This document shows, piece after piece, positions 16,101 through 23,732 of a DNA stretch of 29,429 nt (its first letter is position 1; every line of letters starts with the position of its first letter). The notes under the pieces were generated by a model. It saw only the letters and a program-made list of their open reading frames with translations, had not been told where the DNA came from and ran no database searches. The stretch lies in the NCBI GenBank assembly GCA_045533115.1, contig JAZSHF010000040.1, positions 1-29,429 on the forward strand. The letters are read 5' to 3'. Source of the stretch: Colimorpha_A sp045533115 (GTDB taxonomy: Bacteria; Bacillota; Clostridia; Oscillospirales; CAG-272). A program made the translations under genes and the position numbers.

Positions 16101-17021
16101 TCAATTTAAGTGCTTTCTTGCAATATTTACAATATTTTCAAAAATGGTGTCGGCACTATCCTCGTCGGGGTACGACCAAATTACGCTTTGGTCGCGTCTG
16201 AACCACGTAAGCTGTCTTTTTGCGTAATTCCGCGTATTCTTTTTTAGAAGCTCAACGGCGTCGTCATACGAAAGCTCACCGTTTACGTAATAAAGCAGCT
16301 CCTTGTACCCGATCGCCTGCGATGCGGTTTTTCCGAGACGTGGCGCAATAGCTCTTACCTCGTTTTCAAGACCATCGCGCATCATTAAGTTAACGCGCTT
16401 ATTGATCCTATCGTAAAGGGTCTCGCGGCTTTTGTAATCAAGCCCGAAAATAAGCGCGTCGTAAGGGACCTCGGCTTTAAGAGACAGTTTGTCCCATTCG
16501 GTCTTGGTCTTGCCCGTTCCGTGATAGATTTCAAGTGCGCGGATAACACGCTTCACGTTATTTTTGTGAGTGAGCGAAGCCGCATCGGGATCGACCGACA
16601 AAAGCTCCTCCCAGTTTTCATTAGGCGAACGCTTTTCAAGACGCTCTCTTATTCCCTCGGGAATATTCGGAGAAAGGTTGCCGCCTCGAAGAACTGAGGA
16701 AAGATAAAGTCCCGTTCCGCCGCAAAAAATGGGCGTTTTACCCCTTGATGCAATATCCATTACCGCTTTTTCGGCAAGCACCTTGTAATCGGCGCATGAA
16801 AATTCGTCTTCGGGATCGGCAACGTCGAAAAGATGGTGCGGAATACCGCGTCTTTCTTCTAAGGACGGCTTTGCCGTTCCGATATTCATATCACGGTATA
16901 TCTGCATCGAATCGCAGGATATTATCTCACCGTCAAGCGCCTCGGCAAGGCGCAGGGAAAGGTCTGTCTTCCCCGACGCCGTCGGGCCGACAACGGCTAA
17001 AACTTTGATCTTACTGTTCAA
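16101..17021 (-). CDS. miaA: tRNA dimethylallyltransferase
   Basis: Transfers a dimethylallyl group to N6 of A37 in tRNAs reading U-starting codons (EC 2.5.1.75). The 306-aa protein has the P-loop GPTASGKT at residues 12-19, ISCDSMQIYRDMNIGTAKP, GIPHHLFD, GGTGLYL, AIGYKELL and RNYAKRQLTWFRRD, all MiaA signatures. The only start that keeps the P-loop is a TTG at 17019-17021, preceded by AAGGAAG and overlapping the TGA of the glycosyltransferase gene by 4 nt. It shares the operon with queA, a second anticodon-loop modification gene, with two unrelated genes between them. Confidence 0.96.
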   Translation of the reverse strand: MNSKIKVLAVVGPTASGKTDLSLRLAEALDGEIISCDSMQIYRDMNIGTAKPSLEERRGIPHHLFDVADPEDEFSCADYKVLAEKAVMDIASRGKTPIFCGGTGLYLSSVLRGGNLSPNIPEGIRERLEKRSPNENWEELLSVDPDAASLTHKNNVKRVIRALEIYHGTGKTKTEWDKLSLKAEVPYDALIFGLDYKSRETLYDRINKRVNLMMRDGLENEVRAIAPRLGKTASQAIGYKELLYYVNGELSYDDAVELLKKNTRNYAKRQLTWFRRDQSVIWSYPDEDSADTIFENIVNIARKHLN

Positions 17022-18055
17022 TTTGCTTCCTTCTCTATAAGCCCGTCGATTGTCTCAAGCGACTTTTTTACAAGCTCGCGCGGAGCGAGGTAGCGCCTAT
17101 AGTATTCGTGGTTTTTGCATTTCATTTCATAAAGGGCATCGGAGGAAGATACGAGAGCGTCAATAGCACACATACACTCCTCTGTGTCCGAAAATTCAAG
17201 ATAATTTTCCCCGGGAACAAAATTGCCTGTTACCATGTAATTAAGCGGCTCGCTGACGATGGCTTTTGACGCCGCAACGTACTCGGCTGTCTTCCAGCCG
17301 ATGCTTCCGTGAAGCCCTGTGGATGCGATGCAAATATCGCTCTTCTTCATAAGGTTAAGATAGTTTTTCCGCTTGGTATACTTCTTGCTCACAATCAGGT
17401 CGGGAGCAAGCTCACGCGAAAGCGGAGAATCGTTAAGCCCCGCGACGACGTTTCCGCCGTATTTTTCGCGGAGAGCGCGTATAAGTGCTATACGTTCTTC
17501 GTTTATGCGGTTGCGCTCTGCAATATATCCTTCGTTTATACATTCCTTAGGATCCCAAAGGCGCGTTAAAAAGAGTATTTTTATATCCTTGTCCTTAAAT
17601 TTCGGCTCTGCTTCAAATTTTTTTTGAGTAAAGGAATCAAAGCTTTCACGGCGCAAAAAGAGCTTGACGAACCGTTTGATAAAGCCGTCATTGAGCGGAT
17701 TTCCGCCATAGGTAACATGATAGTTCATACCGAGAGGGTGCATCTTCTTTTTGAGATCGCCGAACTGCTCGTTCTTTTCGGGCGAAAAACTGCGCTTGAA
17801 ATAAAAATCGCAATTCTCAAGCAGATCTCTCATCATCTCAGGACCGATATATCCGTCCATCATATCGTAAATTATTACCTTACCTCGGTAATAGACCTTC
17901 AATATCGACATATCCGTGTAGGTGCGCTGGGCTTCTTCGGCAACGTCCTCAAGTACGACGCTGTATTCGCCGCTTTTGCCAAGCTCGTTAAAGCCGCAAA
18001 GTATTTGACTTATATGAGGAATGTGGCAGTATAACTGAACCTTTATGCTTTCCAT
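17018..18055 (-). CDS. Glycosyltransferase family 1-like protein (GT-B type)
   Basis: A 345-aa soluble protein with no signal or membrane segment. The C-terminal half looks like a GT-B donor-binding domain: DIKILFLTRLWDP, then STGLHGSIGWKTAEYVAASKAIVSEPL with the conserved glutamate (KTAEY) contacting the nucleotide sugar, then a helix with NHEYYRRYLAP. The N-terminal part (about 1-140) is less recognisable. Donor and acceptor are unknown; a cell-surface glycan is a guess. The start at 18055 (MESIKV) is set by AAAGGA with 7-nt spacing; a longer frame from 18094 would overlap the kinase gene. It is 13 nt after the APH-like gene and overlaps miaA by 4 nt. Confidence 0.72.
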   Translation of the reverse strand: MESIKVQLYCHIPHISQILCGFNELGKSGEYSVVLEDVAEEAQRTYTDMSILKVYYRGKVIIYDMMDGYIGPEMMRDLLENCDFYFKRSFSPEKNEQFGDLKKKMHPLGMNYHVTYGGNPLNDGFIKRFVKLFLRRESFDSFTQKKFEAEPKFKDKDIKILFLTRLWDPKECINEGYIAERNRINEERIALIRALREKYGGNVVAGLNDSPLSRELAPDLIVSKKYTKRKNYLNLMKKSDICIASTGLHGSIGWKTAEYVAASKAIVSEPLNYMVTGNFVPGENYLEFSDTEECMCAIDALVSSSDALYEMKCKNHEYYRRYLAPRELVKKSLETIDGLIEKEAN

Positions 18056-18068
18056 TTTCAAATCCTTT

Positions 18069-18848
18069 CTATCCGAACACCTCGCAGGCGGCAATTAGCG
18101 AAAAACGGTCGAAATCAATGCCGCTTCTTCCGTAAGCGTCGAAAAATATATCCTTGTATTTGTCGGTTTTGAGGTTAAACCAAAGCGTCCAAGCACCCCA
18201 GAAAAGGTCGATGTGACGGTCGCCGATACCGCCGTTTCCGACGTCTATGAAGCCCGAAAAAGAGTCGCCGTCAAATATTACGTTCGGTAGACAGTAGTCG
18301 CCGTGAAGCAGTGTATTGCACTCTAATTCACAGCCCCTTTTTTCAATAACTCTCCACGCCTCCTCAGGCGAAGCGTAGCCCCAGTTGTCAGGGAAAAGCG
18401 TTTCATCGTAACGCTTGTTTTTGTAACCGTATTCGGCGTTTGAGAGATATGTTTCCGTCCTGTTTTGTATCGGACAATCGTAGGTCGGCAGGGAGTGAAG
18501 CATTTTGAGCGTCACGCCTATTCTTTCGGCAATAAATTCGGGACGCGAGGTGTAAATTTCGTGAGTAAGATCCTCGCCCTTGACCTCGTTTGTCAGAAGC
18601 CAGTCGTATTCGTCGGAAACGTAAGAAATGACCTCCGCGCCAAGACCGATCGAGCCGAAATAGCCCGTCATCTCCGCCTCTGCTTTGAGAGAGCCGAGAG
18701 GGGCTTTTTTAAGAAACAGACGCCTGTCCGCAAGGTAATAAACGCGCGCTTCACGCGAACAGCTGCTGTCAAATATATTGCCCGTGATAAGCGAACGAAA
18801 TTCGGACGGAAAATCGTTTGTGTCGGGCGTAATAAGCGTCTTTTTCAT
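18069..18848 (-). CDS. APH(3')-like aminoglycoside phosphotransferase family kinase
   Basis: A 259-aa protein-kinase-fold small-molecule kinase. Lys47/48 in RLFLKKAP and Glu57/59 fit the ATP-anchoring pair. LLHGDYCLPNV (catalytic Asp184) and GFIDVGNGGIGDRHIDL (Mg-binding Asp202, then Asp210/214) closely match the APH(3') class, which phosphorylates the 3'-OH of kanamycin-like aminoglycosides, and length agrees with ~264 aa. LECNTLLHG replaces the usual LVVCHGD context. Whether it confers resistance cannot be told: housekeeping relatives act on other substrates. It starts 3 nt after queA with no clear ribosome site and is followed by a glycosyltransferase. No mobile-element signs flank it. Confidence 0.85.
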   Translation of the reverse strand: MKKTLITPDTNDFPSEFRSLITGNIFDSSCSREARVYYLADRRLFLKKAPLGSLKAEAEMTGYFGSIGLGAEVISYVSDEYDWLLTNEVKGEDLTHEIYTSRPEFIAERIGVTLKMLHSLPTYDCPIQNRTETYLSNAEYGYKNKRYDETLFPDNWGYASPEEAWRVIEKRGCELECNTLLHGDYCLPNVIFDGDSFSGFIDVGNGGIGDRHIDLFWGAWTLWFNLKTDKYKDIFFDAYGRSGIDFDRFSLIAACEVFG

Positions 18849-18851
18849 TTA

Positions 18852-19901
18852 TTATTCGATCAGCATCGCGTCTCCGAAGGAGAAGAAGCGATAACCTTTT
18901 TCGATTGCCTCGTTATAGGTTTCGAGCATAAGCTCACGGTTTGTCAATGCCGAAACGAGCATTAAAAGCGTGCTTTCGGGAAGATGAAAGTTAGTAATAA
19001 GCGCGTCTGTTGCCTTGAACTTGTAGCCCGGGTAAATGAATATGCCCGTGTCGTCAGTTATCGGGTGAACGATTCCGTTATCGTCGGATGCGCTTTCAAG
19101 GACTCTGCAAGAAGTGGTACCGACGGCAAAAAGGCGTCCCTTACGGTTGTTTATGATGTCAGCCGATTCTTTTGAAACCGAAATGAACTCAGCGTGCATT
19201 TCGTGGTCGGTTATGTTATCTTCTTTGACGGGACGGAAGGTGCCAAGCCCGACGTGAAGCATAACGGGGACGATCTTAACGCCCTTTGCCCTTATTCTTT
19301 CAAGAAGCTCGGTCGTGAAATGCAGTCCCGCAGTCGGCGCGGCGGCAGAGCCCTCGTCCTTTGCGTAGACCGTCTGATAACGGCTCTTGTCCTTGAGCTT
19401 TTCGGTTATGTAAGGCGGGAGGGGCATATTGCCTACCTGATCGAGAACCGAGAAAATGTTGTCTCCCTCGTACTCGAATTTAATTAAGCGGTTTCCTCCC
19501 TCAACGGTTTCAAGAACCTCGGCACGGAGAATGCCGCCGCCGAATATAATTTTAGTACCCGACTTGCATCTTCTTCCTGGGCGTACGAGCGTTTCCCAAA
19601 CGTCAAGTCCTCTTGAGCGGAGAAGAACGACCTCAATCTCGATCCCGCTTTCTTCCTTTATTCCGTAAAGGCGCGCGGGAATGACCTTACTGTCGTTAAT
19701 AACGAGAACGTCGCCGTCGTTAAGATAGTCGATTATATCGGAAAAGACCTTATGCTCGCGTTCTCCGCTATCCTTGTGAAGTACGAGCAGACGCGACGAA
19801 TCTCGCGGCTCGGCAGGCGTTTGAGCGATAAGCTCCTCGGGCAAATTATAGAAAAAGTCACTCTTTTTAAGGTTCGTAGGACTCAATTTGTTCTTAATCA
19901 T
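18852..19901 (-). CDS. queA: S-adenosylmethionine:tRNA ribosyltransferase-isomerase
   Basis: Converts 7-aminomethyl-7-deazaguanine in the anticodon wobble position of tRNA to epoxyqueuosine using the ribose of SAM (EC 2.4.99.17). The 349-aa protein carries YNLPEELIAQTPAEPRDSSRLLVL near the N-terminus, NDSKVIPARLYG, GNMPLPPYI, the APTAGLHFT signature, HVGLGTFRPV and TNFHLPESTLLMLVSA. The ATG at 19901 is taken; an in-frame TTG lies two codons upstream. It is the first gene of the minus-strand series, about 30 nt below a consensus promoter. No tgt or other queuosine gene is in the window. Confidence 0.96.
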   Translation of the reverse strand: MIKNKLSPTNLKKSDFFYNLPEELIAQTPAEPRDSSRLLVLHKDSGEREHKVFSDIIDYLNDGDVLVINDSKVIPARLYGIKEESGIEIEVVLLRSRGLDVWETLVRPGRRCKSGTKIIFGGGILRAEVLETVEGGNRLIKFEYEGDNIFSVLDQVGNMPLPPYITEKLKDKSRYQTVYAKDEGSAAAPTAGLHFTTELLERIRAKGVKIVPVMLHVGLGTFRPVKEDNITDHEMHAEFISVSKESADIINNRKGRLFAVGTTSCRVLESASDDNGIVHPITDDTGIFIYPGYKFKATDALITNFHLPESTLLMLVSALTNRELMLETYNEAIEKGYRFFSFGDAMLIE

Positions 19902-19929
19902 AGTCAAAATTCTTTCAAATAGGTATTAT
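19901..19929 (+). promoter_or_regulatory. Possible sigma-A promoter of dapA
   Basis: TAGTCA (19901-19906), 17-bp spacer, TATTAT (19924-19929), four and five matches to consensus. It overlaps the queA start codon and the queA transcription start region, so the divergent promoters may interfere. A 65-70-nt leader to dapA would result. Confidence 0.4.
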
Positions 19930-19936
19930 CCATTTA

Positions 19937-19965
19937 ATTATACAACAGATTCGCCGAAATTTCAA
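19937..19965 (-). promoter_or_regulatory. Sigma-A promoter of the queA operon
   Basis: Read on the minus strand: TTGAAA (19960-19965), 17-bp spacer, TATAAT (19937-19942). The predicted start lies about 30 nt before the queA ATG. It is the main candidate for driving queA, the kinase, the glycosyltransferase, miaA, the HlyD-like gene and yggS. Confidence 0.8.
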
Positions 19966-20001
19966 CCGTTTTCGGGAAATAAATGCAAAAGGAGAAATAT
20001 A

Positions 20002-20880
20002 GTGAAAAAACCACTCTTCAAAGGCGCGGCAACTGCGCTTGTAACGCCGTTTCACGACGGCAAAATAGATATCGCCGCGCTTAAAAAACTAACTGAATTT
20101 CAAATAAGCGAGGGCATCGACGCACTCGTTGTATGCGGAACGACGGGTGAAGCTCCAACCTTAACAAAAAAGGAAAAAATAGAAATAACCGCCATTGTTG
20201 CCGAGGTGTCTAACGGCAGAGTGCCGGTCATCGCAGGTACGACCTGCAACGATACCGCATCCTCGGTCGAGCTTACGAAAGAAGCAGTCCGAGCAGGAGC
20301 CGACGGAATACTTGCCGTTACACCGTATTATAACCGACCGGGTGCATCGGGACTTCTACGCCATTTTCTTACGATAGCCGAGGGGGCGGGAGTGCCGACG
20401 ATCCTTTATAACATACCGTCACGCACCGGCACCGATATTCCCGAAAGCGTATACGACGGCTTCGCGTCTCATCCGATGGCGGCGGGAGTCAAGGAAGCGT
20501 CGGGAAGCATATCGAAATGCGCGTATATCGCAAGCCGCTTCGGCTCCGAATTGCCTCTTTACAGCGGCAACGACGATATGACGCTGCCCGTCCTCGCCAT
20601 CGGCGGATACGGAGTTATTTCGGTTGTGTCAAATATGTTCCCTCGTGAGATGTCACGCCTTTGTAAGCTCTACGAAACGGATAGGGAAGAGTGTCTGACG
20701 CTCTACCACCGCTTCATTCCGCTTATGCGCTCGCTTTTTACCGAAACCAACCCGATGCCGATTAAAAGCGGAATGGAAAAGCTCGGTATTTGCCGTTCTG
20801 AATTGCGTCTGCCTCTCACACGCGCAAGCGCGAAATGCGAGGAAACGCTCTTTTCGGAAATTGAGCGGTTTATGATGTAA
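20002..20880 (+). CDS. dapA: 4-hydroxy-tetrahydrodipicolinate synthase
   Basis: Condenses pyruvate and aspartate semialdehyde in the lysine and meso-diaminopimelate pathway (EC 4.3.3.7), feeding peptidoglycan. The 292-aa protein has the whole active site: GTTGE with Thr47/Thr48, TPYYNRP with Tyr110, LYNIPSRTG with Tyr136 and Arg141, and GVKEASG with the Schiff-base Lys164. The start is GTG at 20002, with AAAGGAG 8 nt upstream; this gives the usual family length, whereas an upstream in-frame ATG at 19888 would add a low-complexity 38-residue head overlapping queA. It stands alone, divergent from queA, without other lysine genes nearby. NAL-type aldolases share the fold, but all DapA residues are present. 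Confidence 0.92.
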   Translation: MKKPLFKGAATALVTPFHDGKIDIAALKKLTEFQISEGIDALVVCGTTGEAPTLTKKEKIEITAIVAEVSNGRVPVIAGTTCNDTASSVELTKEAVRAGADGILAVTPYYNRPGASGLLRHFLTIAEGAGVPTILYNIPSRTGTDIPESVYDGFASHPMAAGVKEASGSISKCAYIASRFGSELPLYSGNDDMTLPVLAIGGYGVISVVSNMFPREMSRLCKLYETDREECLTLYHRFIPLMRSLFTETNPMPIKSGMEKLGICRSELRLPLTRASAKCEETLFSEIERFMM

Positions 20881-20892
20881 AGTTCCTTCAAA

Positions 20893-21194
20893 ACGGCGGG
20901 AGCAAGCCCCCGCCCTACAATTAACGTGGCGAAGCATCGGGGCGTTGTCTTGCCTTCCCCTTGGGGAAGGTGTCGCGGCGAAGCCGTGACGGATGAGGTG
21001 TTTGGTTGTGATGTAACATTGTCGTTACGCGGGCGACCAATGGTCGCCCCTACAAGAGCGTTTTGGCGTGTGTGCAAAATCGAAAGAGGTTTCCAAAGGG
21101 GAAAACGTACAAAATTTTGCAAGGCAAAATTTTGTCGGTTGTCCCCTTGGCGTGGTTTCTTTTGGAACTTTTCTTTGCACGAGCAAAGAAAAGT
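20893..21194. repeat. Mosaic of five intergenic hairpin repeats (dapA-proS gap)
   Basis: This 400-bp gap has no gene. It holds: A, GGCGGG-AGCAAGCC-CCCGCC (20895-20914); B, CCTTCCCC-TT-GGGGAAGG (20953-20970) followed by a GTCGCGGCGAAGCCGTGAC stem (20972-20990) and GGATGAGGTG; C, GGGCGACCA-A-TGGTCGCCC (21031-21049); D, a long imperfect palindrome 21093-21150 with CCAAAGGGG/CCCCTTGG outside and ACAAAATTTTGC/GCAAAATTTTGT inside; E, ACTTTTCTTTGC-ACGA-GCAAAGAAAAGT (21167-21194). A, B and C resemble multi-copy REP/MITE-like elements I associate with gut Clostridia genomes; copy number cannot be seen here. GC-rich A-C contrast with AT-rich D-E. Confidence 0.7.
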
Positions 21195-21208
21195 GGGAAA
21201 TTACTACC

Positions 21209-21237
21209 TTGACAACCTTTCTTTTTTGTTATATAAT
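21209..21237 (+). promoter_or_regulatory. Consensus sigma-A promoter of proS
   Basis: TTGACA (21209-21214), 17-bp spacer, TATAAT (21232-21237): a perfect match to consensus with ideal spacing, beginning 14 bp after hairpin repeat E. Transcription would start near 21244, leaving a leader of under 40 nt, too short for a T-box. Confidence 0.9.
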
Positions 21238-21280
21238 GATATGAAATTATGACTTAATCTGCGAAAAGAAAGGAAAAACT

Positions 21281-22723
21281 ATGGCACAGGACAAAAAGCT
21301 CGTCGAAGCTATCACTTCAATGGACGAAGACTTCGCACAGTGGTACACGGACGTCGTTAAAAAAGCAGATCTTATAGATTATTCAAGCGTAAAGGGCTGT
21401 ATGATTTACCGCCCCTACGGCTACGCAATTTGGGAGAACATACAGAAGATTCTCGATACCCGCTTCAAGGAAACAGGACACGAGAACGTTTATATGCCGA
21501 TGTTCATTCCCGAAACCCTTCTCAATAAGGAAAAGGATCACGTCGAGGGCTTTGCTCCCGAGGTTGCGTGGGTAACCTACGGCGGAAGCGAAAAGCTGAC
21601 CGAAAAGCTCTGCGTTCGCCCGACCTCGGAAACTCTCTTCTGCGAGCATTACGCAAACGTAATCAAGTCCTACCGCGCCCTTCCGAAGCTCTACAATCAG
21701 TGGTGCTCGGTCGTAAGATGGGCAAAGAATACGCGCCCCTTTCTCCGCACAAGAGAATTTCTCTGGCAGGAAGGACACACTATGCACGCAACTGCCGAAG
21801 AGGCACAGGAAGAAACGATTCGTATGCTCAATATCTACGCGGACTTCTGTGAGCACGACCTCGCAATGCCCGTAATAAAGGGCCCGAAAACCGAAAGCGA
21901 TAAGTTCGCAGGCGCAGAAGCTACCTATGCAATCGAGGCACTTATGCACGACGGTAAGGCGCTTCAGGCAGGAACCTCGCACTATTTCGGCGACGGCTTC
22001 GCAAAGGCGTTCGATATCCAGTATACAGATAAGAACAACCAGCTTCAGTACCCGCATCAGACCTCGTGGGGCGTTACTACCCGTCTTATCGGCGCTATCA
22101 TAATGACTCACGGCGATAATAACGGACTCGTTCTTCCCCCTGCGGTAGCTCCTATTCAGGTCGTTATCATTCCCGTTGCTCAGCATAAGGAAGGTGTCCT
22201 CGAAAAGGCAAACGAGCTTAAAGACCATCTTACCAATGCAGGCTTCAGAGTAAAGCTCGACGACTCCGACAACTCTGCGGGCTGGAAGTATTCCGAATAC
22301 GAAATGAAGGGCGTGCCGGTACGTCTTGAGATCGGCCCCCGCGATATTGAGGGCAACCAGTGCGTTCTCGTTGCGCGTCACGACAGAAGCAAGGACTTCG
22401 TCTCACTCGATAACCTCGAAAACGAGGTTGCAAATAAGCTCGAGGCAGTCAGAGCAGGCATCTATGCAAAGGCGCTCGAAAACAGAGCAAGCAAGATGAC
22501 TGAGTGCGAAAACACCGACGAGATCATTAAGACCCTGAATGAAAAGGGCGACGGCTTCATCTCGGCTCTCTGGTGCGAAAGCGAGGAATGCGAAGATAAG
22601 GTCAAGGAGCTGACTGGCGTCGGCTCGCGTTGCATACCGTTCGATATGCAGGGCAAGGAAGGCAAGTGCGTCTGCTGCGGTAAGCCCGCAAAGACGACCG
22701 TCCTCTGGGCAAAAGCGTATTAA
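21281..22723 (+). CDS. proS: Prolyl-tRNA synthetase, eukaryote/archaeal-type (ProS type 3)
   Basis: Class II synthetase charging tRNA-Pro (EC 6.1.1.15). The 480-aa length, the lack of the bacterial INS editing insert between motifs 2 and 3, and the extra C-terminal domain mark the type 3 form. Motif 2 is TRPFLRTREFLWQEGHT; GTSHYFGDGFAKAFDI and PHQTSWGVTTRLIGAIIMTHGD (motif 3) follow. An anticodon-binding domain starts near APIQVVIIPV. A zinc-binding tail has CESEEC and CVCCG, and the chain ends in the conserved terminal Tyr. AAAGGA precedes the ATG. It is monocistronic, with a consensus promoter and terminator. Type 3 ProRS typically lacks the INS editing domain that clears Ala-tRNA-Pro in bacterial-type enzymes. 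Confidence 0.96.
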   Translation: MAQDKKLVEAITSMDEDFAQWYTDVVKKADLIDYSSVKGCMIYRPYGYAIWENIQKILDTRFKETGHENVYMPMFIPETLLNKEKDHVEGFAPEVAWVTYGGSEKLTEKLCVRPTSETLFCEHYANVIKSYRALPKLYNQWCSVVRWAKNTRPFLRTREFLWQEGHTMHATAEEAQEETIRMLNIYADFCEHDLAMPVIKGPKTESDKFAGAEATYAIEALMHDGKALQAGTSHYFGDGFAKAFDIQYTDKNNQLQYPHQTSWGVTTRLIGAIIMTHGDNNGLVLPPAVAPIQVVIIPVAQHKEGVLEKANELKDHLTNAGFRVKLDDSDNSAGWKYSEYEMKGVPVRLEIGPRDIEGNQCVLVARHDRSKDFVSLDNLENEVANKLEAVRAGIYAKALENRASKMTECENTDEIIKTLNEKGDGFISALWCESEECEDKVKELTGVGSRCIPFDMQGKEGKCVCCGKPAKTTVLWAKAY

Positions 22724-22729
22724 AAAATG

Positions 22730-22757
22730 AAAACCGCTGATCCGTCAGCGGTTTTTT
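22730..22757 (+). terminator. Rho-independent terminator of proS
   Basis: AAAACCGCTGA (22730-22740), loop TCCG, TCAGCGGTTTT with a six-T run ending at 22757. It lies 7 nt after the proS stop. Confidence 0.92.
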
Positions 22758-22780
22758 GAAAAAACGAACGGAGAAATAAT

Positions 22781-23443
22781 ATGACGGAAAAGAAAAATGC
22801 AAAGAAGTGTTTTATTTGGGGCTCGATTCTGTTCATTGTTTTCGCAATACTGACAGTGCTTGTAAAAACGGTTGACGTAAAGGCGGTCGGTCCTCACGGC
22901 AGTAAAATAGGGCTCTCGAAAATAAATACCTATTTCCGCGATCTGATAGGCGTAAATATGACGTTGTATGACGCAACTGAAATTCTCGGTTACCTTGCAA
23001 TAGCGGTTGCAGGGGTATTTGCTCTTTTTGGCGCGTATCAGCTCATAAAAGGAAAGAGCATTAAGGCGGTCGACTCCGATATATTGGTGCTCGGCGGGCT
23101 TTTCGCCGCAGTTGCTTGCGTTTACGTATTCTTTGAGATAGTGGTGATAAATTACCGCCCGATCGTTATGGACGGCAAGCTTGAAGCATCATTTCCGTCG
23201 TCACATACGATGCTCTCGGTATCTATCTTCGGAGCGGCAGTACATCAGCTTTTTATGAGGATTGAAAACAAGTCAATTCGCATCACATTAACTGTTATCG
23301 CCGTCTCTCTTATGACTGCAACCGTTGTCGGACGAATTCTTTCGGGCGTGCATTGGTTTACTGATATACTTGCGGGTGTTTTGATGAGCGCATCACTGCT
23401 TATGTTTTATATCGGTTTTTGTAAGCTTTGCATCAAAAAGTAA
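22781..23443 (+). CDS. PAP2-family membrane phosphatase
   Basis: A 220-aa integral membrane protein with about five or six hydrophobic segments. PAP2 phosphatase motifs are present: NYRP (124-127) as the end of motif 1, FPSSHTM with His142 as motif 2 (PSSH in place of PSGH), and GRILSGVHWFTDILAG with Arg175, His181 and Asp185 as motif 3. Such enzymes dephosphorylate phosphatidate, undecaprenyl pyrophosphate or related lipid phosphates; the substrate is not readable. A charged Lys-rich N-terminus precedes the first segment. GGAG lies 8 nt before the ATG. It is only 23 bp after the proS terminator with no visible promoter, so it depends on read-through or a promoter inside proS. Confidence 0.88.
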   Translation: MTEKKNAKKCFIWGSILFIVFAILTVLVKTVDVKAVGPHGSKIGLSKINTYFRDLIGVNMTLYDATEILGYLAIAVAGVFALFGAYQLIKGKSIKAVDSDILVLGGLFAAVACVYVFFEIVVINYRPIVMDGKLEASFPSSHTMLSVSIFGAAVHQLFMRIENKSIRITLTVIAVSLMTATVVGRILSGVHWFTDILAGVLMSASLLMFYIGFCKLCIKK

Positions 23444-23458
23444 ACTCTAATTACAGCG

Positions 23459-23485
23459 AAAACGCTCCCTTCGGGGCGTTTTTTT
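23459..23485 (+). terminator. Rho-independent terminator of the PAP2 gene
   Basis: AAAACGCTCC (23459-23468), loop CTTC, GGGGCGTTTT (23473-23482) with a T-run through 23485; one G-U pair. It isolates the PAP2 gene from the riboswitch unit that follows. Confidence 0.88.
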
Positions 23486-23550
23486 GTCACAAAAAATGAG
23501 GGCAAAAATTGTTAATATTGCTGAAGTTTAACGTTGAATGTGCTATGTTA

Positions 23551-23579
23551 TTGACATTGTGCCAAAAATGCGGTATAAT
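23551..23579 (+). promoter_or_regulatory. Consensus sigma-A promoter of the riboswitch unit
   Basis: TTGACA (23551-23556), 17-bp spacer, TATAAT (23574-23579): perfect boxes and spacing. Transcription would start near 23586, 25 nt before the aptamer. Confidence 0.9.
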
Positions 23580-23610
23580 GTTTTAGTGGAAGAAATATCC
23601 CAAAGCAATA

Positions 23611-23702
23611 TTTGGTATATGCCTGTAATATGGGCAGGCGTCTCTACGAACCACCGATAATGGTCGACTACCGGTTTTTCCGATAGTCGGCTATTTTTAT
23701 TT
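23611..23702 (+). promoter_or_regulatory. Purine-class riboswitch, guanine-type (C at position 74)
   Basis: The purine aptamer core is recognisable. P1 is TTTGGTA (23611-23617) with TACCGG (23669-23674). The J1/2 core is TATA (23616-23619). P2 is GCCTGT (23621-23626) with GCAGGC (23634-23639). Loop L2 AATATGG holds the two G that kiss the CC of L3, CCGATAA (23654-23660). J2/3 reads GTCTCTAC. J3/1 reads GACTA, whose C (23668) is the specificity nucleotide: C selects guanine or hypoxanthine, U adenine. P3 is weak (ACCA/TGGT only). The expression platform is the terminator at 23663-23702, which uses the P1 3' strand as its own 5' arm, so ligand binding should permit transcription. Confidence 0.82.
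23663..23702 (+). terminator. Riboswitch-controlled intrinsic terminator
   Basis: GTCGACTACCGG (23663-23674) pairs with CCGATAGTCGGC (23680-23691) around a five-T loop, with one C-A mismatch and one G-T, followed by TATTTTTATTT. The 5' arm contains the 3' strands of aptamer P3 and P1, so aptamer and terminator cannot form together. A short fallback hairpin CCGA-TAG-TCGG remains when the aptamer is folded. Confidence 0.8.
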
Positions 23703-23732
23703 GTTTGGGAGATAATTAAGGAGATAGTAAGA

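Noticed and set aside
20893..21194. Could the repeats between dapA and proS be a CRISPR array?
   Set aside because: The hairpins differ from one another in sequence and spacing; there is no repeated unit with regular spacers and no cas gene nearby.
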